This document shows, piece by piece, positions 16,784 through 25,620 of a DNA stretch of 39,169 bases. A model generated the notes under the pieces. The model searched no databases. It saw nothing but the letters and a program-made list of their open reading frames with translations, and was not told where the DNA came from. Location of the stretch: the IMG/VR virus record IMGVR_UViG_3300040801_001664, positions 1-39,169 of that record; one strand, 5' to 3'. Numbering within the stretch: position 1 is the first letter of the stretch; every line of letters begins with the position of its first letter. The stretch is from a virus. Made by a program: the position numbers and the translations under genes.

Positions 16784-19591
16784 TTATGGATCGAGTCTTA
16801 GGTTTTCGTCTGTGTAGGATTGAACAATGATGATATCATCTACTGTTACATCAGGCTGCACAACTTCGTCTTCCCGCACTACAACTTGGAACAGATCACC
16901 AAACTGGTTGTCTGTGCGCGTAGGCACAATTACAACCGACGATACGTCTACAGGTAGCCGCTGGTGGATGGCCGCGGCAAGTTCCGTGAAGTAGAACGTC
17001 TCTCCAAAGTCCCACAGCTCGATATCGAAGAATTCATTGACGACATCAACAATCTCCGTCTTAATGCGGTTGTTCGTTAACGTGGAGTTGCGAGACTTGA
17101 TGACTTTTAGCTGCCCCTGTAGCTCCGGCTCTGCCTTATCGCCAAACAACAAACGAATCAAACCTGGACGAAGGACAACCGTGTCGGAGATCATCTTCTT
17201 CGTCAGCAACTCGCCGTATGATGAGCGAAGTTCGAGTGGTGTTGGAGCAACCGGTTCAATCGTCGTCTCTTCAGCAACCCAGTCCGCGACGGCATCGACA
17301 TATCCTTGTGTGAGGATAAACATATCGATGATGTTTGATGCTGCTGGATCAATAAGGTTGAAGCGGGGAGTGAAGTGGAACCACGCGAAGTTAAACGGTG
17401 TTGTGTTTGCCACACCACCGCCGGTTGTGGCGTCTAGCGCGGCATTTCGATCCGGTGCGATTAGCGTACCGACGTTGAAATCAGCCGATCCGTCTTCGTC
17501 GAAGTCGATATCGAAATCAGGCACGCCATCGCCGTTGCGGTCTTCCGGCACAACAACGAGCTTATTGATATCGGGTAGACCTGCGGGCGTATTGGCCTGC
17601 TGCAAAATCTTCAATCTAACATTGCCTGCTAGAATACCTGGTGGGTTTGGTGAAGCACCAGGAAACTCCGGATTAACATTCGCTTGCAGGATTACAATCT
17701 CATCTTGCGCTGTAATAATCGTATCAGCCGATACGATGCTATCGCCGTCGTTAGTGTTCCAGAACCGCGTGTCCTGACTTTCTGCTATGATGCGTCGAGT
17801 AGTTCGTGTTACATTCCACGTGTTGGGGGCAACGTACTCTACTTGGATTTGGTAGTTGGTAGGTCCACCGGTTGTGCTCCACAGCCCCGCTGGCGGCGAG
17901 ACGGTCTCGTCGTAGTAGAAAGTTACAACACCACCGCCGCCAATAACAAGCGAATCGAGCTCCGCCAATATTGTAGCTCGCTCAGCTACCGTGAATTCTG
18001 TTCGTACTGATTCCAGAGGAATGGTATCAGCGATGAATAACGCAAAGTCGGCGGTTGACAGGATTGGCTCGATCAGGGTGTCGAGAATCTGATCTGTACT
18101 GCCCGTCGACGAGGATGTCTGTGTTGCCGTATCGTCATCATAATACAGCAGTAGGTCGTTACCAAAAATCTTGACGTTCTCGTATGACTCGCTCGGATCG
18201 TGCCATGGAATATACTTACTATCGCCTGCGAATGTGCGATTGATCGCACGAAGCTTTGCGATTGAAGGATCTTGTAGTGGGAACGTGTTATAGTCTTCGC
18301 CACTTACCATACGATCCTGCGCGAAGTACGTCGATGGTGCTGTGCGTCGAATGTGCTCAATCGACTCAGACGCAGCCGCGTTTTGTAAAGAGTTGATCAG
18401 CGAGAATGTAACAGTGATCGTCTGTACGTTACCAGCCACATCAAGATACGTGAAGGCCATAGGGCGGCTAACGACAGCATTTTGAGGAACGACTACAGGT
18501 TCGCTTAGAGATACGCGATGCCAGATGTCGAACGACCCTGATGGGATATTGGCAAACTCACCGTCGCCAAAGATTAGACGAACACCGTCGTTGTCGAGTG
18601 TTTCAATCTCATATTTGTTGCGTTCGTTTACTGTGTTGAACGCAATGTTCTGTGACGCAGTCGTGTCAACCTCTACCCACTTACCCTCAGCGTCAACCAA
18701 CTCGCCCGTGTCAGGATTGACGTTGTTGAGATAGACATCTGTGTTATTGATGTTTGTATTCGCCACATCGAACGTCTGGTTTGGCGTCACACCATCGAAC
18801 GCTGTGCGTTGGACGTTCATTGTACCCTGCTTCGTGTACATCAGGAAGCCGGTCGTGTTCGACCCATCTCCCAGACCATCGTTGGCGAATACCAACGAGA
18901 ATGGTACATTGCGCTCCGGGTGTCGCTCAATCGGACCCAACTCTTCGTCGAGTGTAACCGGCACAAGTTCCATAGGTACAGATCTGCCAGAAACAGTAGC
19001 TGCGTATCCGAGTACACCAAGGGGAGTTGGTACGTTTTCTAGTTGGTACAGCTCGAAGATGATGTCTTCGACTTGAATGCGTTCTTCTGGTGATACGGAA
19101 CCAAACGGCTGCTCAAGCAGGCGGTTCATGATCAAGAGAAACTGCGTCTTCCAGTTGGGGTTGTTTGGATCGTTCCAACGGATCTGACGGTTGGAGAGGT
19201 TGGTGCCATTCGTGTCGAAGACGTTCTCGGTTGTGCGAATCGAGTTGATCTTCACGAACCCACGAGCTGGGATGTTGCGTGAGGGTTTGTAAGAGATCAG
19301 CTTAGCAAGTCGTAGGACTGACTCCTTGCGCTGTGCCTGCGTAATGAAGTTCTCGTGAGCGTTGAGGTCAAGTCGATACGCCACAAGTTCCGCCATATAG
19401 GCGAACAATTCAAGCACAGCAATGAATTCTGATGACTCAATGTAGTCGTTAAAGTCTTCTGGAAAGTATGCTTTGATGTACTCAATCATACTCTCCTTGA
19501 CAGTGACGAAGTCGAACGCAGAGAAGTTTACCTGCTGAAAGACTTCGTACGCAGTCTCGAAGGACTCAGCTCTTGAAACGATACGACTCAT
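16784..19591 (-). CDS. gp6: Baseplate wedge protein gp6
   Basis: A 935-residue protein of the gp6/baseplate J family, longer than T4 gp6 (about 660). The N-terminal signature is typical: KESMIEYIKAYFPEDFNDYI (32-51), then a helical stretch ELFAYMAELVAYRLDLNAHE, then QRKESVLRLAKLISYKPSRN, which includes the R-L-A-x-x-x-G/S-Y-x-P-x motif of the family. The extra length is largely in the central and C-terminal beta-rich region. The C-terminus (TEIVDVVNEFFDIELWDFGE) is also family-like. In T4, gp6 dimers form the inner ring that ties the wedges to the hub. Its ATG overlaps the gp25 stop in a TAATG junction, and gp25 is its known wedge partner. T4 order 25-6 is conserved. Confidence 0.92.
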   Translation of the reverse strand: MSRIVSRAESFETAYEVFQQVNFSAFDFVTVKESMIEYIKAYFPEDFNDYIESSEFIAVLELFAYMAELVAYRLDLNAHENFITQAQRKESVLRLAKLISYKPSRNIPARGFVKINSIRTTENVFDTNGTNLSNRQIRWNDPNNPNWKTQFLLIMNRLLEQPFGSVSPEERIQVEDIIFELYQLENVPTPLGVLGYAATVSGRSVPMELVPVTLDEELGPIERHPERNVPFSLVFANDGLGDGSNTTGFLMYTKQGTMNVQRTAFDGVTPNQTFDVANTNINNTDVYLNNVNPDTGELVDAEGKWVEVDTTASQNIAFNTVNERNKYEIETLDNDGVRLIFGDGEFANIPSGSFDIWHRVSLSEPVVVPQNAVVSRPMAFTYLDVAGNVQTITVTFSLINSLQNAAASESIEHIRRTAPSTYFAQDRMVSGEDYNTFPLQDPSIAKLRAINRTFAGDSKYIPWHDPSESYENVKIFGNDLLLYYDDDTATQTSSSTGSTDQILDTLIEPILSTADFALFIADTIPLESVRTEFTVAERATILAELDSLVIGGGGVVTFYYDETVSPPAGLWSTTGGPTNYQIQVEYVAPNTWNVTRTTRRIIAESQDTRFWNTNDGDSIVSADTIITAQDEIVILQANVNPEFPGASPNPPGILAGNVRLKILQQANTPAGLPDINKLVVVPEDRNGDGVPDFDIDFDEDGSADFNVGTLIAPDRNAALDATTGGGVANTTPFNFAWFHFTPRFNLIDPAASNIIDMFILTQGYVDAVADWVAEETTIEPVAPTPLELRSSYGELLTKKMISDTVVLRPGLIRLLFGDKAEPELQGQLKVIKSRNSTLTNNRIKTEIVDVVNEFFDIELWDFGETFYFTELAAAIHQRLPVDVSSVVIVPTRTDNQFGDLFQVVVREDEVVQPDVTVDDIIIVQSYTDENLRLDP

Positions 19592-19977
19592 TATACACCA
19601 CCCTCACCAAATTGAATGTTCAAGTTCATCTGATCCGTCAGGTCCAACTCTATGTAGCGAAGTAGACAGCGGGCTGTCACTGTGTGACCATCAGGATTGG
19701 GGTCTACCGATAGACTGATCAGCTCCACGCGTGGATCAAAATCAAACACTTCACGCAGTTCGCTTTGTAGTGCGTCAAGCGTATCTTCGTCTAGCGGCTC
19801 GAATGCGAGATCTGGAATGATAGTCCCGAAGCGTGGCATGCGCACGCGCTCGCCACGACGCGTGAAGATGTGGTTGAGAAGATCCAGCTTCACCAACTCA
19901 ACATCTCGCACTTGGAACGTGCCGTTCATCTCATACTCAAATGATGAGTACCCTCTGTACAGATTCTCTCTTGCCAT
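19591..19977 (-). CDS. gp25: Baseplate wedge protein gp25
   Basis: A 128-residue gp25/GpW-family protein, close to T4 gp25 (132). The key segment is residues 28-60: LVKLDLLNHIFTRRGERVRM, then P-R-F-G-T-x-I-P-D-L-x-F-E-P. The family uses the R-x-x-x-P-x-F-G motif to hold the sheath-initiating core. A conserved ending (DPRVELISLSVDPN, then beta strands) follows. It forms the wedge core with gp6 and gp53. No Shine-Dalgarno precedes the ATG, and a late promoter lies exactly five bases upstream, so its own transcript may be leaderless. Read-through from the spike gene can also express it. The next Met (residue 16) would remove conserved residues, so the first ATG is preferred. Confidence 0.93.
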   Translation of the reverse strand: MARENLYRGYSSFEYEMNGTFQVRDVELVKLDLLNHIFTRRGERVRMPRFGTIIPDLAFEPLDEDTLDALQSELREVFDFDPRVELISLSVDPNPDGHTVTARCLLRYIELDLTDQMNLNIQFGEGGV

Positions 19978-19982
19978 GCGGC

Positions 19983-19990
19983 TATTTATC
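19983..19990 (-). promoter_or_regulatory. Late promoter GATAAATA positioned for leaderless gp25 mRNA
   Basis: An exact GATAAATA on the minus strand, with only GCCGC between it and the gp25 ATG. With the T4 late geometry (-13 to -6), the first transcribed base is the A of the start codon. Confidence 0.65.
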
Positions 19991-20007
19991 AGAGGGTTCG
20001 GGAACCG

Positions 20008-21765
20008 TTAGCGGCGCCAATTCTCACCACGCTCAACAGTTTCTTCGAGGGTAGTTGTACCGTCCTCATTAGTAGATGTGAACTTCTTGCCAACAAGCGG
20101 ATCCTCGTAGTTGAGGAAGATAACGCCATTATCATCACTGTCTGTCCGAGACCACGGCTCATGGAACGGCCTGCGGTTGGCTTTATATGCGACCTCTGCT
20201 TCCAGTGCTGCTTGTGTAGCGTCATCAGGAGGAGGGGCGTGGGAACCAGGACCTGAGCTGTCGATCTCGGTTGGTGCTGGCACCGGACTACCGTTTCCAG
20301 GATTGGGTGGTCCACTACCACCATGCGTATGCGCGTTAAACGCCTGACGGAAATCGTCCACTTCGCCAACAAATTCGTCAAGGAAGTCAATTAGGTCGTT
20401 GACTGTTGTGTCTTTACCACTCACATCGAAAGTAACATCTAAGCCCGGATCAAGACGTATGTCAGCCCCTGATTTGAGTAGCAGGTTGTCCTGTGAACCC
20501 AGCTCTAACGTCGTGCCAGCGTTCACACCAAACACGCCTCCCGCTTCGCCCAGCACATCGACAGCGGCGTTGAAACGAATACTTCCACCTGCAAGAATGT
20601 GTGTGTCGTTAGCGGACTCTGTGCGGATCTCATCACCTGCATCGATGTGTGTCGTCTCTGCTGACGTCACACGTATCTCTGCGTCAGAGTCAATGTGTGT
20701 AGTCTCGTCGGAATGAAGTCGGATTTCTTTTCCACTGTTGAGGTGAATACCTTTCTGCGCGTCAACGCGGAAGGAACCTTCGGTAGAGAAGTTCACATCT
20801 TTTGTAGCATGTGCACTCAGCTTACCATCAGTGTGAATGTCGATGTTCCCTGCTTGATCAATCTCGATCCAGTTCTTACCCTTCGCTGTACTGATGTAAA
20901 TTCTCTCGTTTGTATCGTCGAGAATGATCTGGTGTCCAGCTGCTGTGCGGAAGCGAATACGAGAGTTTTCGGGACGATCATCCATCGAAAATGCATGGAA
21001 GCCTGGCGACACAATCGACGTGACCATGTTGTCAAGATTAGGCTTGGTTGTTAGTTCCTTGTCGCTATCCTGATCCGTACTCGTTTCGATGATGATGTCG
21101 TCGGGCGCAAGAAGGTTAGTTCTATATCCCTGCGTGAGATCGTCCGCTGCTCGAGAAATAGAAGTGCGCGATACGTTGTTCTCTTTAACAACAGATACCT
21201 GATAGTCAGCAGCCCGTGTTAGGAACTCAAAGTTGATGTCACCTGTAAGCGGCTCACGAAACGCTTCTTTTTGATTCTTGTGTAGCGGCTGAATGGAGTT
21301 TTCGAACGAATCAAACGGACCAGTTACGTTAGGTTGATCGTCTTCGTCTTCATCGATGATATCTTCATTCTGTGAGTACCGGCCATGTGGCATCGTATGC
21401 GCCATATGAGTGTTGTAGACGCAGCCTAGCCACACACGGTGATCAGGCTTGCCGTCGAGGCACATCACTAGTACCTGAGCGCCCAGTTTTGGTATCGCCC
21501 ACATACCATAAGCAGTTGGTCCAGATACATCATCTTCATCTGCACCGCGAACACCAACCTGTACGTTCCCGCCAAATGGTGAAACATACTCGGCCCACGG
21601 AAGATTAGAAATGGCGACGTCGTCGCGATCACCGAGAGCTGGGCATTGAATACGAAGTCGACCCATCTGCATAGGGTCAGCAGTGTCTACCACCGTTCCT
21701 TTGGTAATACCTTGGATCAGCGGTTCCTGGTTTGTCAGGTGTTTTTGTGAAGAATTCTCAGCCAT
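20008..21765 (-). CDS. gp5-like: Baseplate central spike, gp5-like OB-fold plus beta-helix, no lysozyme
   Basis: A 585-residue protein from the ATG at 21765, chosen because it lies one base after the hub stop codon and has AGGTAAG in front; an upstream ATG at 21798 lies inside the hub gene. The N-terminal OB-fold shows MGRLRIQCPALGD, then LPWAEYVSPFGG, then GAQVLVMCLDG, as in gp5/VgrG/gpV. The middle is a beta-helix with four 16-residue repeats. A Pro/Gly-rich segment containing AHTHGGSGPP follows, and then a charged tail. T4 gp5 carries a lysozyme domain between the OB-fold and helix. I see none here, so peptidoglycan cleavage must lie elsewhere or be unnecessary. It pierces the outer membrane at the tip of the tail tube. 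Confidence 0.88.
   Translation of the reverse strand: MAENSSQKHLTNQEPLIQGITKGTVVDTADPMQMGRLRIQCPALGDRDDVAISNLPWAEYVSPFGGNVQVGVRGADEDDVSGPTAYGMWAIPKLGAQVLVMCLDGKPDHRVWLGCVYNTHMAHTMPHGRYSQNEDIIDEDEDDQPNVTGPFDSFENSIQPLHKNQKEAFREPLTGDINFEFLTRAADYQVSVVKENNVSRTSISRAADDLTQGYRTNLLAPDDIIIETSTDQDSDKELTTKPNLDNMVTSIVSPGFHAFSMDDRPENSRIRFRTAAGHQIILDDTNERIYISTAKGKNWIEIDQAGNIDIHTDGKLSAHATKDVNFSTEGSFRVDAQKGIHLNSGKEIRLHSDETTHIDSDAEIRVTSAETTHIDAGDEIRTESANDTHILAGGSIRFNAAVDVLGEAGGVFGVNAGTTLELGSQDNLLLKSGADIRLDPGLDVTFDVSGKDTTVNDLIDFLDEFVGEVDDFRQAFNAHTHGGSGPPNPGNGSPVPAPTEIDSSGPGSHAPPPDDATQAALEAEVAYKANRRPFHEPWSRTDSDDNGVIFLNYEDPLVGKKFTSTNEDGTTTLEETVERGENWRR
20542..20733 (-). repeat. Four 16-residue beta-helix repeats in spike
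   Basis: Consecutive repeats of the form (G/D)-x-x-I-R-x-x-S/N-x-x-x-T-H-I-x-x, for example GKEIRLHSDETTHIDS and DAEIRVTSAETTHIDA; the fourth is diverged. The DNA repeats every 48 bases. Such strands stack into the rigid three-sided needle of gp5-type spikes. Confidence 0.8.
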
Positions 21766-21766
21766 C

Positions 21767-23935
21767 TTACCTGTCTCTTCCCAATCTTGACGGTACACGA
21801 GCTACCACCTGCTCTTTCATTTCCTTTGCTGTTCGTGGCGATCCGGCCGCACGGAGACGCTGCGATGGTCCTCCTTGCGTGCTATCAGGTCGCTCCGACT
21901 CATTTTCCGCTTCAGCCTCTTCAGCTGTAGTATTTTGGTCTACTGTCTGTTCTTCTTCGGCGACCTCAGCGTTCCCACCCCTACTACCCTTGCTTAGCAA
22001 ACTCTCTCGTGGAACAGCGTTTGCTTCAATGTCTTGCGTGAACTCTCCGTTCTCGAACTTATGAACGATCTTAAGCATTCTGTAGAAACCGGTATACCAG
22101 AAGTCGATCAACCTCTCTGGTGTTCCACCTCCCGCTACATACGCAGCGCTATCGCTCGACGGCGACTCGTTGCTGGCCGGCATCTTGATATTGATCTTGA
22201 ATAGCGACGGGGTTCGGTCCCAGTTTGTCAGTACTCGCGTCTCAGAAGGTGGTTCGGTATTATCGCCCTCCGTCTTTTCATTTATCGGTGTATTAGACAG
22301 GGCTAGCAAGTACGGATTACCGCGTATAGAGAAGTTTGTCATCACTTGCTCAAAAGACGCTTGTCTCGACAGTGCAGCGTTGAACTCAAGTGTAGAGAGC
22401 GGGTTGCCGATGTTTCGCGACAAAGCGTCTTGTACGTCTGTAGACGGATAGACAACTGCGCGGCTTCGTCTTGCCAAATCTTCACTGGACGTGGCGGATA
22501 GACCGGATACGACAGCATCAGTATTCGCTGAACCGCCAGACAACTGCCCTTCAACTGTCGCTGGAGAGTTATTTGTTGTTCGTAGCGTTTGCAGGAACAT
22601 CAGTCCCTGCTGCATGCTTATGTCAAACTTTGTGATGTCAACATTCTTTCCCGTGAAATAGTAGTCGTACTCAATGATACTATTTCGCAGATCGCCCAGA
22701 TCAGGCGATGCACTTACTAACGGTTCATCTGTTTCAGAGATTCGCTTCTCGTCGTCTGTGGGCCCCTGGTTTAGCGCTCTTTCCAGTACTTTGTCGGTAA
22801 CTTGCCACTCACGAACAATAGTGTAGGTCACAACCATTGCGTCCGAATCACCGGTGTCTGAGTCATCACCTGTAGATGCGACTGGCTTATCTTCCATCGT
22901 GACGGAGCTGTGTATCTTGTAAACGTAGCGTAGTCCGTGCTCGTCAGGTTTAGTCGCATCATCCTGTACCTTCTGACACCGCTTCATGATCTCTTGGATT
23001 GCCATCTCGATCGTGAAGTTGCGACCGAACTCAAACGCAGCAGGTTCTCCAGTATCATTCCGAAGTCGAATGTTGTGCGAGTCGACGAGATAGTCTTCTT
23101 GCTCGTACACCGGATCTAGGTTTACGACAAACTTGAGGTTACGGAACGTTTCTTCGATGTTCTCGACGCTAATCCCCTCTTCCTCGGCTCGTTCTTTGGC
23201 AGCTTGCTTGATATCTTTGTAAGTCTGGCTCGACTTCTTGTTCATCTCAGCAAACAAAACTTCGAGTACATCTTTTAGTCTCAACGAAGGTGGTACGAAC
23301 TTGACGTTCTGTGCGGCGCGCGATATCTGTGGTAATCGAGCAGCACCGTTGTGTGAAGCTACGAAGTCGATATTATAGATGCCGCCTTCGGGCGAAAACG
23401 ATCCCTTGACGTCTAGTAGCACTAGCGACAAAGGTTTGATATCAGCGATCACTCTAGGTCCATCAGCATCTTCTGCCATATGTCCGACGAAGAATGTCTT
23501 CAACAGGTATGTAATCCCTGTAGGGTCAGTCTTGAACTGGTCCGCGATCGTATTGAGGACGTTGAGGAAGAGGAAACCACGTGCTTCTCTTACCTGCATG
23601 TCTCCTTGGACTGCGATGGAGTTACCTTTATCCGTCTGGTTTATTGATCCAGCAACAAGCGATTCCCACTTAACAGATTCAATTGTGTATCTCGAATCCT
23701 TGAATCCATTGATAACAACAAAGTACTGATCTGTGATAGCACTATCTGTTTCAACATTGCTGTTGTTTTCATCAACAGGGATGGCCTCAAACGATTGCAC
23801 ATTTTCGTACCGTTCAAGGTCATTACCATACTCGGAGCTCAGCTTATCAACAACCTTCTGGTTGCTGCATGCTAGAAGGACGTGGTGGTAGCTGAATGTA
23901 TGGTATCTGTCAAGGATATTTGGAGGTGATGACAT
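21767..23935 (-). CDS. Baseplate hub protein, gp27/gpD-like
   Basis: A 722-residue protein placed directly before the spike gene, as hub proteins are in contractile tails. The region about 590-650 contains WYTGFYRMLKIVHKF followed by G-E-F-T-Q-D-I-E-A-N. This is the usual end of gpD/gp27-type hub domains, in which a strand pair ends in 'G-x-F-T-Q'. The N-terminal half is a beta-rich tube-like region, with RGFLFLNVLNTIAD near 118 and a GIYNIDFVASHNGA strand near 188. The C-terminal 80 residues are acidic, then basic, and look disordered. It probably forms the trimeric collar that seats the spike and starts the tube. T4 gp27 is about 390 residues, so this is much larger. The role rests on position plus that motif. 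Confidence 0.7.
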   Translation of the reverse strand: MSSPPNILDRYHTFSYHHVLLACSNQKVVDKLSSEYGNDLERYENVQSFEAIPVDENNSNVETDSAITDQYFVVINGFKDSRYTIESVKWESLVAGSINQTDKGNSIAVQGDMQVREARGFLFLNVLNTIADQFKTDPTGITYLLKTFFVGHMAEDADGPRVIADIKPLSLVLLDVKGSFSPEGGIYNIDFVASHNGAARLPQISRAAQNVKFVPPSLRLKDVLEVLFAEMNKKSSQTYKDIKQAAKERAEEEGISVENIEETFRNLKFVVNLDPVYEQEDYLVDSHNIRLRNDTGEPAAFEFGRNFTIEMAIQEIMKRCQKVQDDATKPDEHGLRYVYKIHSSVTMEDKPVASTGDDSDTGDSDAMVVTYTIVREWQVTDKVLERALNQGPTDDEKRISETDEPLVSASPDLGDLRNSIIEYDYYFTGKNVDITKFDISMQQGLMFLQTLRTTNNSPATVEGQLSGGSANTDAVVSGLSATSSEDLARRSRAVVYPSTDVQDALSRNIGNPLSTLEFNAALSRQASFEQVMTNFSIRGNPYLLALSNTPINEKTEGDNTEPPSETRVLTNWDRTPSLFKINIKMPASNESPSSDSAAYVAGGGTPERLIDFWYTGFYRMLKIVHKFENGEFTQDIEANAVPRESLLSKGSRGGNAEVAEEEQTVDQNTTAEEAEAENESERPDSTQGGPSQRLRAAGSPRTAKEMKEQVVARVPSRLGRDR

Positions 23936-23937
23936 TA

Positions 23938-24291
23938 TTAGTCTCTAGCTGGTATGCCGCCTGTCGAGTTCGTGAGGATCGACAGAAGCACTCTATCGGT
24001 CGCAGGAAGTCGAATCTCAGCGCCCTCAACCAGTTCTACGTTCTCGTCTACTATATTGTTATATTGCATTACCAGCCACGCGAGATCCGAGTTACGAAAG
24101 AAATCGTACGCGATCAAATCGGGGCGGCGTGCTTGGCGGCTTGTTATCGTTACGAAGATATCATCGTCGCGTTGTTTGATTATACGGCGCTCCCACCACC
24201 CAAGTCTACGAGGATAGCGTGTAGTTGCACCACCTTGTGTGTAGCGCGATGTTGACTTATCTGTTGAACGCGGTCTCTTCTGTGTAGCCAT
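23938..24291 (-). CDS. gp53: Baseplate wedge protein gp53-like (LysM-like)
   Basis: A 117-residue protein. The core (about 55-98) reads RRPDLIAYDFFRNSDLAWLV, then M-Q-Y-N-N-I, then L-V-E-G-A-E-I-R-L-P. This is the LysM-like pattern of T4 gp53, whose equivalent is ELANAIYGNPQLYWVLLMCND. T4 gp53 is longer (196 residues), so this is a compact version. It links adjacent wedges in the inner baseplate with gp25 and gp6. Residues 1-35 are basic and low-complexity. The ATG overlaps the preceding stop (TAATG), and two bases separate its stop from the hub ATG. A tail-protein-X type LysM protein is the alternative name for the same fold. Confidence 0.8.
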   Translation of the reverse strand: MATQKRPRSTDKSTSRYTQGGATTRYPRRLGWWERRIIKQRDDDIFVTITSRQARRPDLIAYDFFRNSDLAWLVMQYNNIVDENVELVEGAEIRLPATDRVLLSILTNSTGGIPARD

Positions 24292-24980
24292 TAGAATCCT
24301 TTGAGTCGACCTCTTCTGTAATCATCTAGGTTAAAGCGATTGAAATCACTCGGCGATTGTGTTTCGAATAGGTTAAGGTCGACAGACATGATTGTCGGAA
24401 ACGGCTCTCCTGCTGGAATCTCAATAAAGTCGCCTTGAAGTGTCTCTTCCCTAAATGCAGCCGTTGGAATGTAATCAACGTCACTGGGGTAGGTGATCTG
24501 TAGGTTGTTTAGAACGACGGGAATGTTGTGTAGGTTGAACTGCGAGCCTCTTGACGTAGAGGTAGACGTGTTGGTTGATTCGCCTATGTCAGGCCTGTCT
24601 GGATTGGAAATTGTCGTCTTTGCTACTGTTCGAATAGGTTCGGCGGCGAAGGCGTAGAGCGACAGTACGTCAGGCGGTAGTCCGAGTCTACCGTTACTAG
24701 CGCTGCCAAAATAAGGTAGCGTCCAACTTCTCAGTCGTTGAAGTTTGATCATATTCTTCGACGCTTCAAGGGGAGTACGAGATATCAGGCGCGCGTTGTT
24801 AATGGCAAACACACGAGACGGTGTGTGCGAGTAAGCATAGATCGTACCCGGCGAATGAACAGGGTTCATTGACTTATACTCAACCGACCGCGTTTCAGAT
24901 ACGTCCGGCACTACGTCAAATACTACCAGATCTCTGGACAGCTGCGACCGAAGTTTTACTTTGAAGTTATTCTGTGCCAT
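24291..24980 (-). CDS. Tail tube-baseplate junction protein, gp48/gp54-like
   Basis: A 229-residue protein. The best signal is the middle: SKNMIKLQRLRSWTLPYFG, a short linker, then L-G-L-P-P-D-V-L-S-L-Y. A helix, an aromatic-Pro, then a 'G-P-P-D-V-L' strand is what I expect of gp48/gp54 tube-initiator proteins of T4-like phages. Its position between the nucleotidyltransferase and gp53, in the baseplate operon, agrees. It would cap the hub and template the tail tube. T4 gp48 is about 360 residues, so either the N- or C-terminal part is missing, or this is a different tube-like protein. The N-terminal 70 residues are beta-rich. Start and stop overlap both neighbours by TAATG junctions. Confidence 0.55.
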   Translation of the reverse strand: MAQNNFKVKLRSQLSRDLVVFDVVPDVSETRSVEYKSMNPVHSPGTIYAYSHTPSRVFAINNARLISRTPLEASKNMIKLQRLRSWTLPYFGSASNGRLGLPPDVLSLYAFAAEPIRTVAKTTISNPDRPDIGESTNTSTSTSRGSQFNLHNIPVVLNNLQITYPSDVDYIPTAAFREETLQGDFIEIPAGEPFPTIMSVDLNLFETQSPSDFNRFNLDDYRRGRLKGF

Positions 24981-25579
24981 TACTTGCTCTTAGGTAGATG
25001 CTCTTGCATCTTCTTGATCAACTTCGCTGCTTCTTCGGCGCTTAACCCTGTGTACGCAGACACCTTTGCAGCGTCTCCTGCAGCTGCTGCGTCGCGTACT
25101 TTCGTAGCGCTGATGCCCTTCACATCATCAGCATCAGGATCGCGCGTCAACACCTCTGCTTCATATCGGTCTGCTACTTCATCACCGAAGATCCGACCAA
25201 CCATCGACTTATACGACTTGGCTCTGTCTGAACCTGTGACGCCGCCAACAGGCACCATCTTCTCTTTACCCATTTGTTCTACTGCGTCGTATGGGTTCTT
25301 GGCGATTACAATGTGAACCTGAGGGAACATATCGTGTAAATACTTCTTACGTATGTCACCATCCAGAGGATTCTTCGCATCGCGCTTGCCTGAGTCAACA
25401 ATGATCACAACAGGTGTTGCACTATGCTTCTTGCCCAACTTGACAAGTTTGTCAATCATCAAAGCATGCCCTTTATGCGGCGGATTAAACCGTCCGGGGC
25501 TTATTACCACCGGCTTCATGTCTTTGATGTCTTCTGGTGAGAAAGCGGCTTCCTCACTGATAAACTGTTTGAATCCCAT
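24980..25579 (-). CDS. Nucleotidyltransferase with capsid-targeting-like N-terminus
   Basis: A 199-residue member of the cytidylyl/adenylyltransferase (HIGH) superfamily. The catalytic H-x-G-H motif is H35-K-G-H38 within SPGRFNPPHKGHALMIDKL, and the second signature is ISATKVR (156-162). These enzymes join a nucleotide to a phosphorylated substrate (NMN, pantetheine phosphate, FMN, glycerol or choline phosphate); the substrate is not evident. The first residues, MGFKQFISEEA, resemble the T4 internal-protein capsid-targeting sequence (MKTYQEFIAEA), which the gp21 protease cuts after I-x-E. It is first in the late structural operon, behind an exact TATAAATA promoter and a GAGGAG ribosome-binding site. 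That suggests a virion-packaged, injected enzyme. The packaging idea is inference; the family assignment is firm. Confidence 0.85.
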   Translation of the reverse strand: MGFKQFISEEAAFSPEDIKDMKPVVISPGRFNPPHKGHALMIDKLVKLGKKHSATPVVIIVDSGKRDAKNPLDGDIRKKYLHDMFPQVHIVIAKNPYDAVEQMGKEKMVPVGGVTGSDRAKSYKSMVGRIFGDEVADRYEAEVLTRDPDADDVKGISATKVRDAAAAGDAAKVSAYTGLSAEEAAKLIKKMQEHLPKSK

Positions 25580-25608
25580 CGGTAGGGCGTCTCCTCTTCG
25601 TTAGAAGA

Positions 25609-25616
25609 TATTTATA
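25609..25616 (-). promoter_or_regulatory. Canonical T4 late promoter TATAAATA
   Basis: The only exact T4 consensus TATAAATA in the set. It heads the long minus-strand structural operon, with a predicted 24-nt leader and GAGGAG before the first ATG. Confidence 0.85.
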
Positions 25617-25620
25617 GGCG

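Noticed and set aside
17037-17777. A 246-codon plus-strand frame inside gp6
   Set aside because: It is antisense to a clearly coding conserved gene, with Ser/Thr/Pro-rich composition typical of a shadow frame.
21766-21798. Upstream ATG at 21798 as start of the spike gene
   Set aside because: It lies inside the hub coding sequence, while the ATG at 21765 is one base past the hub stop with a good ribosome-binding site.
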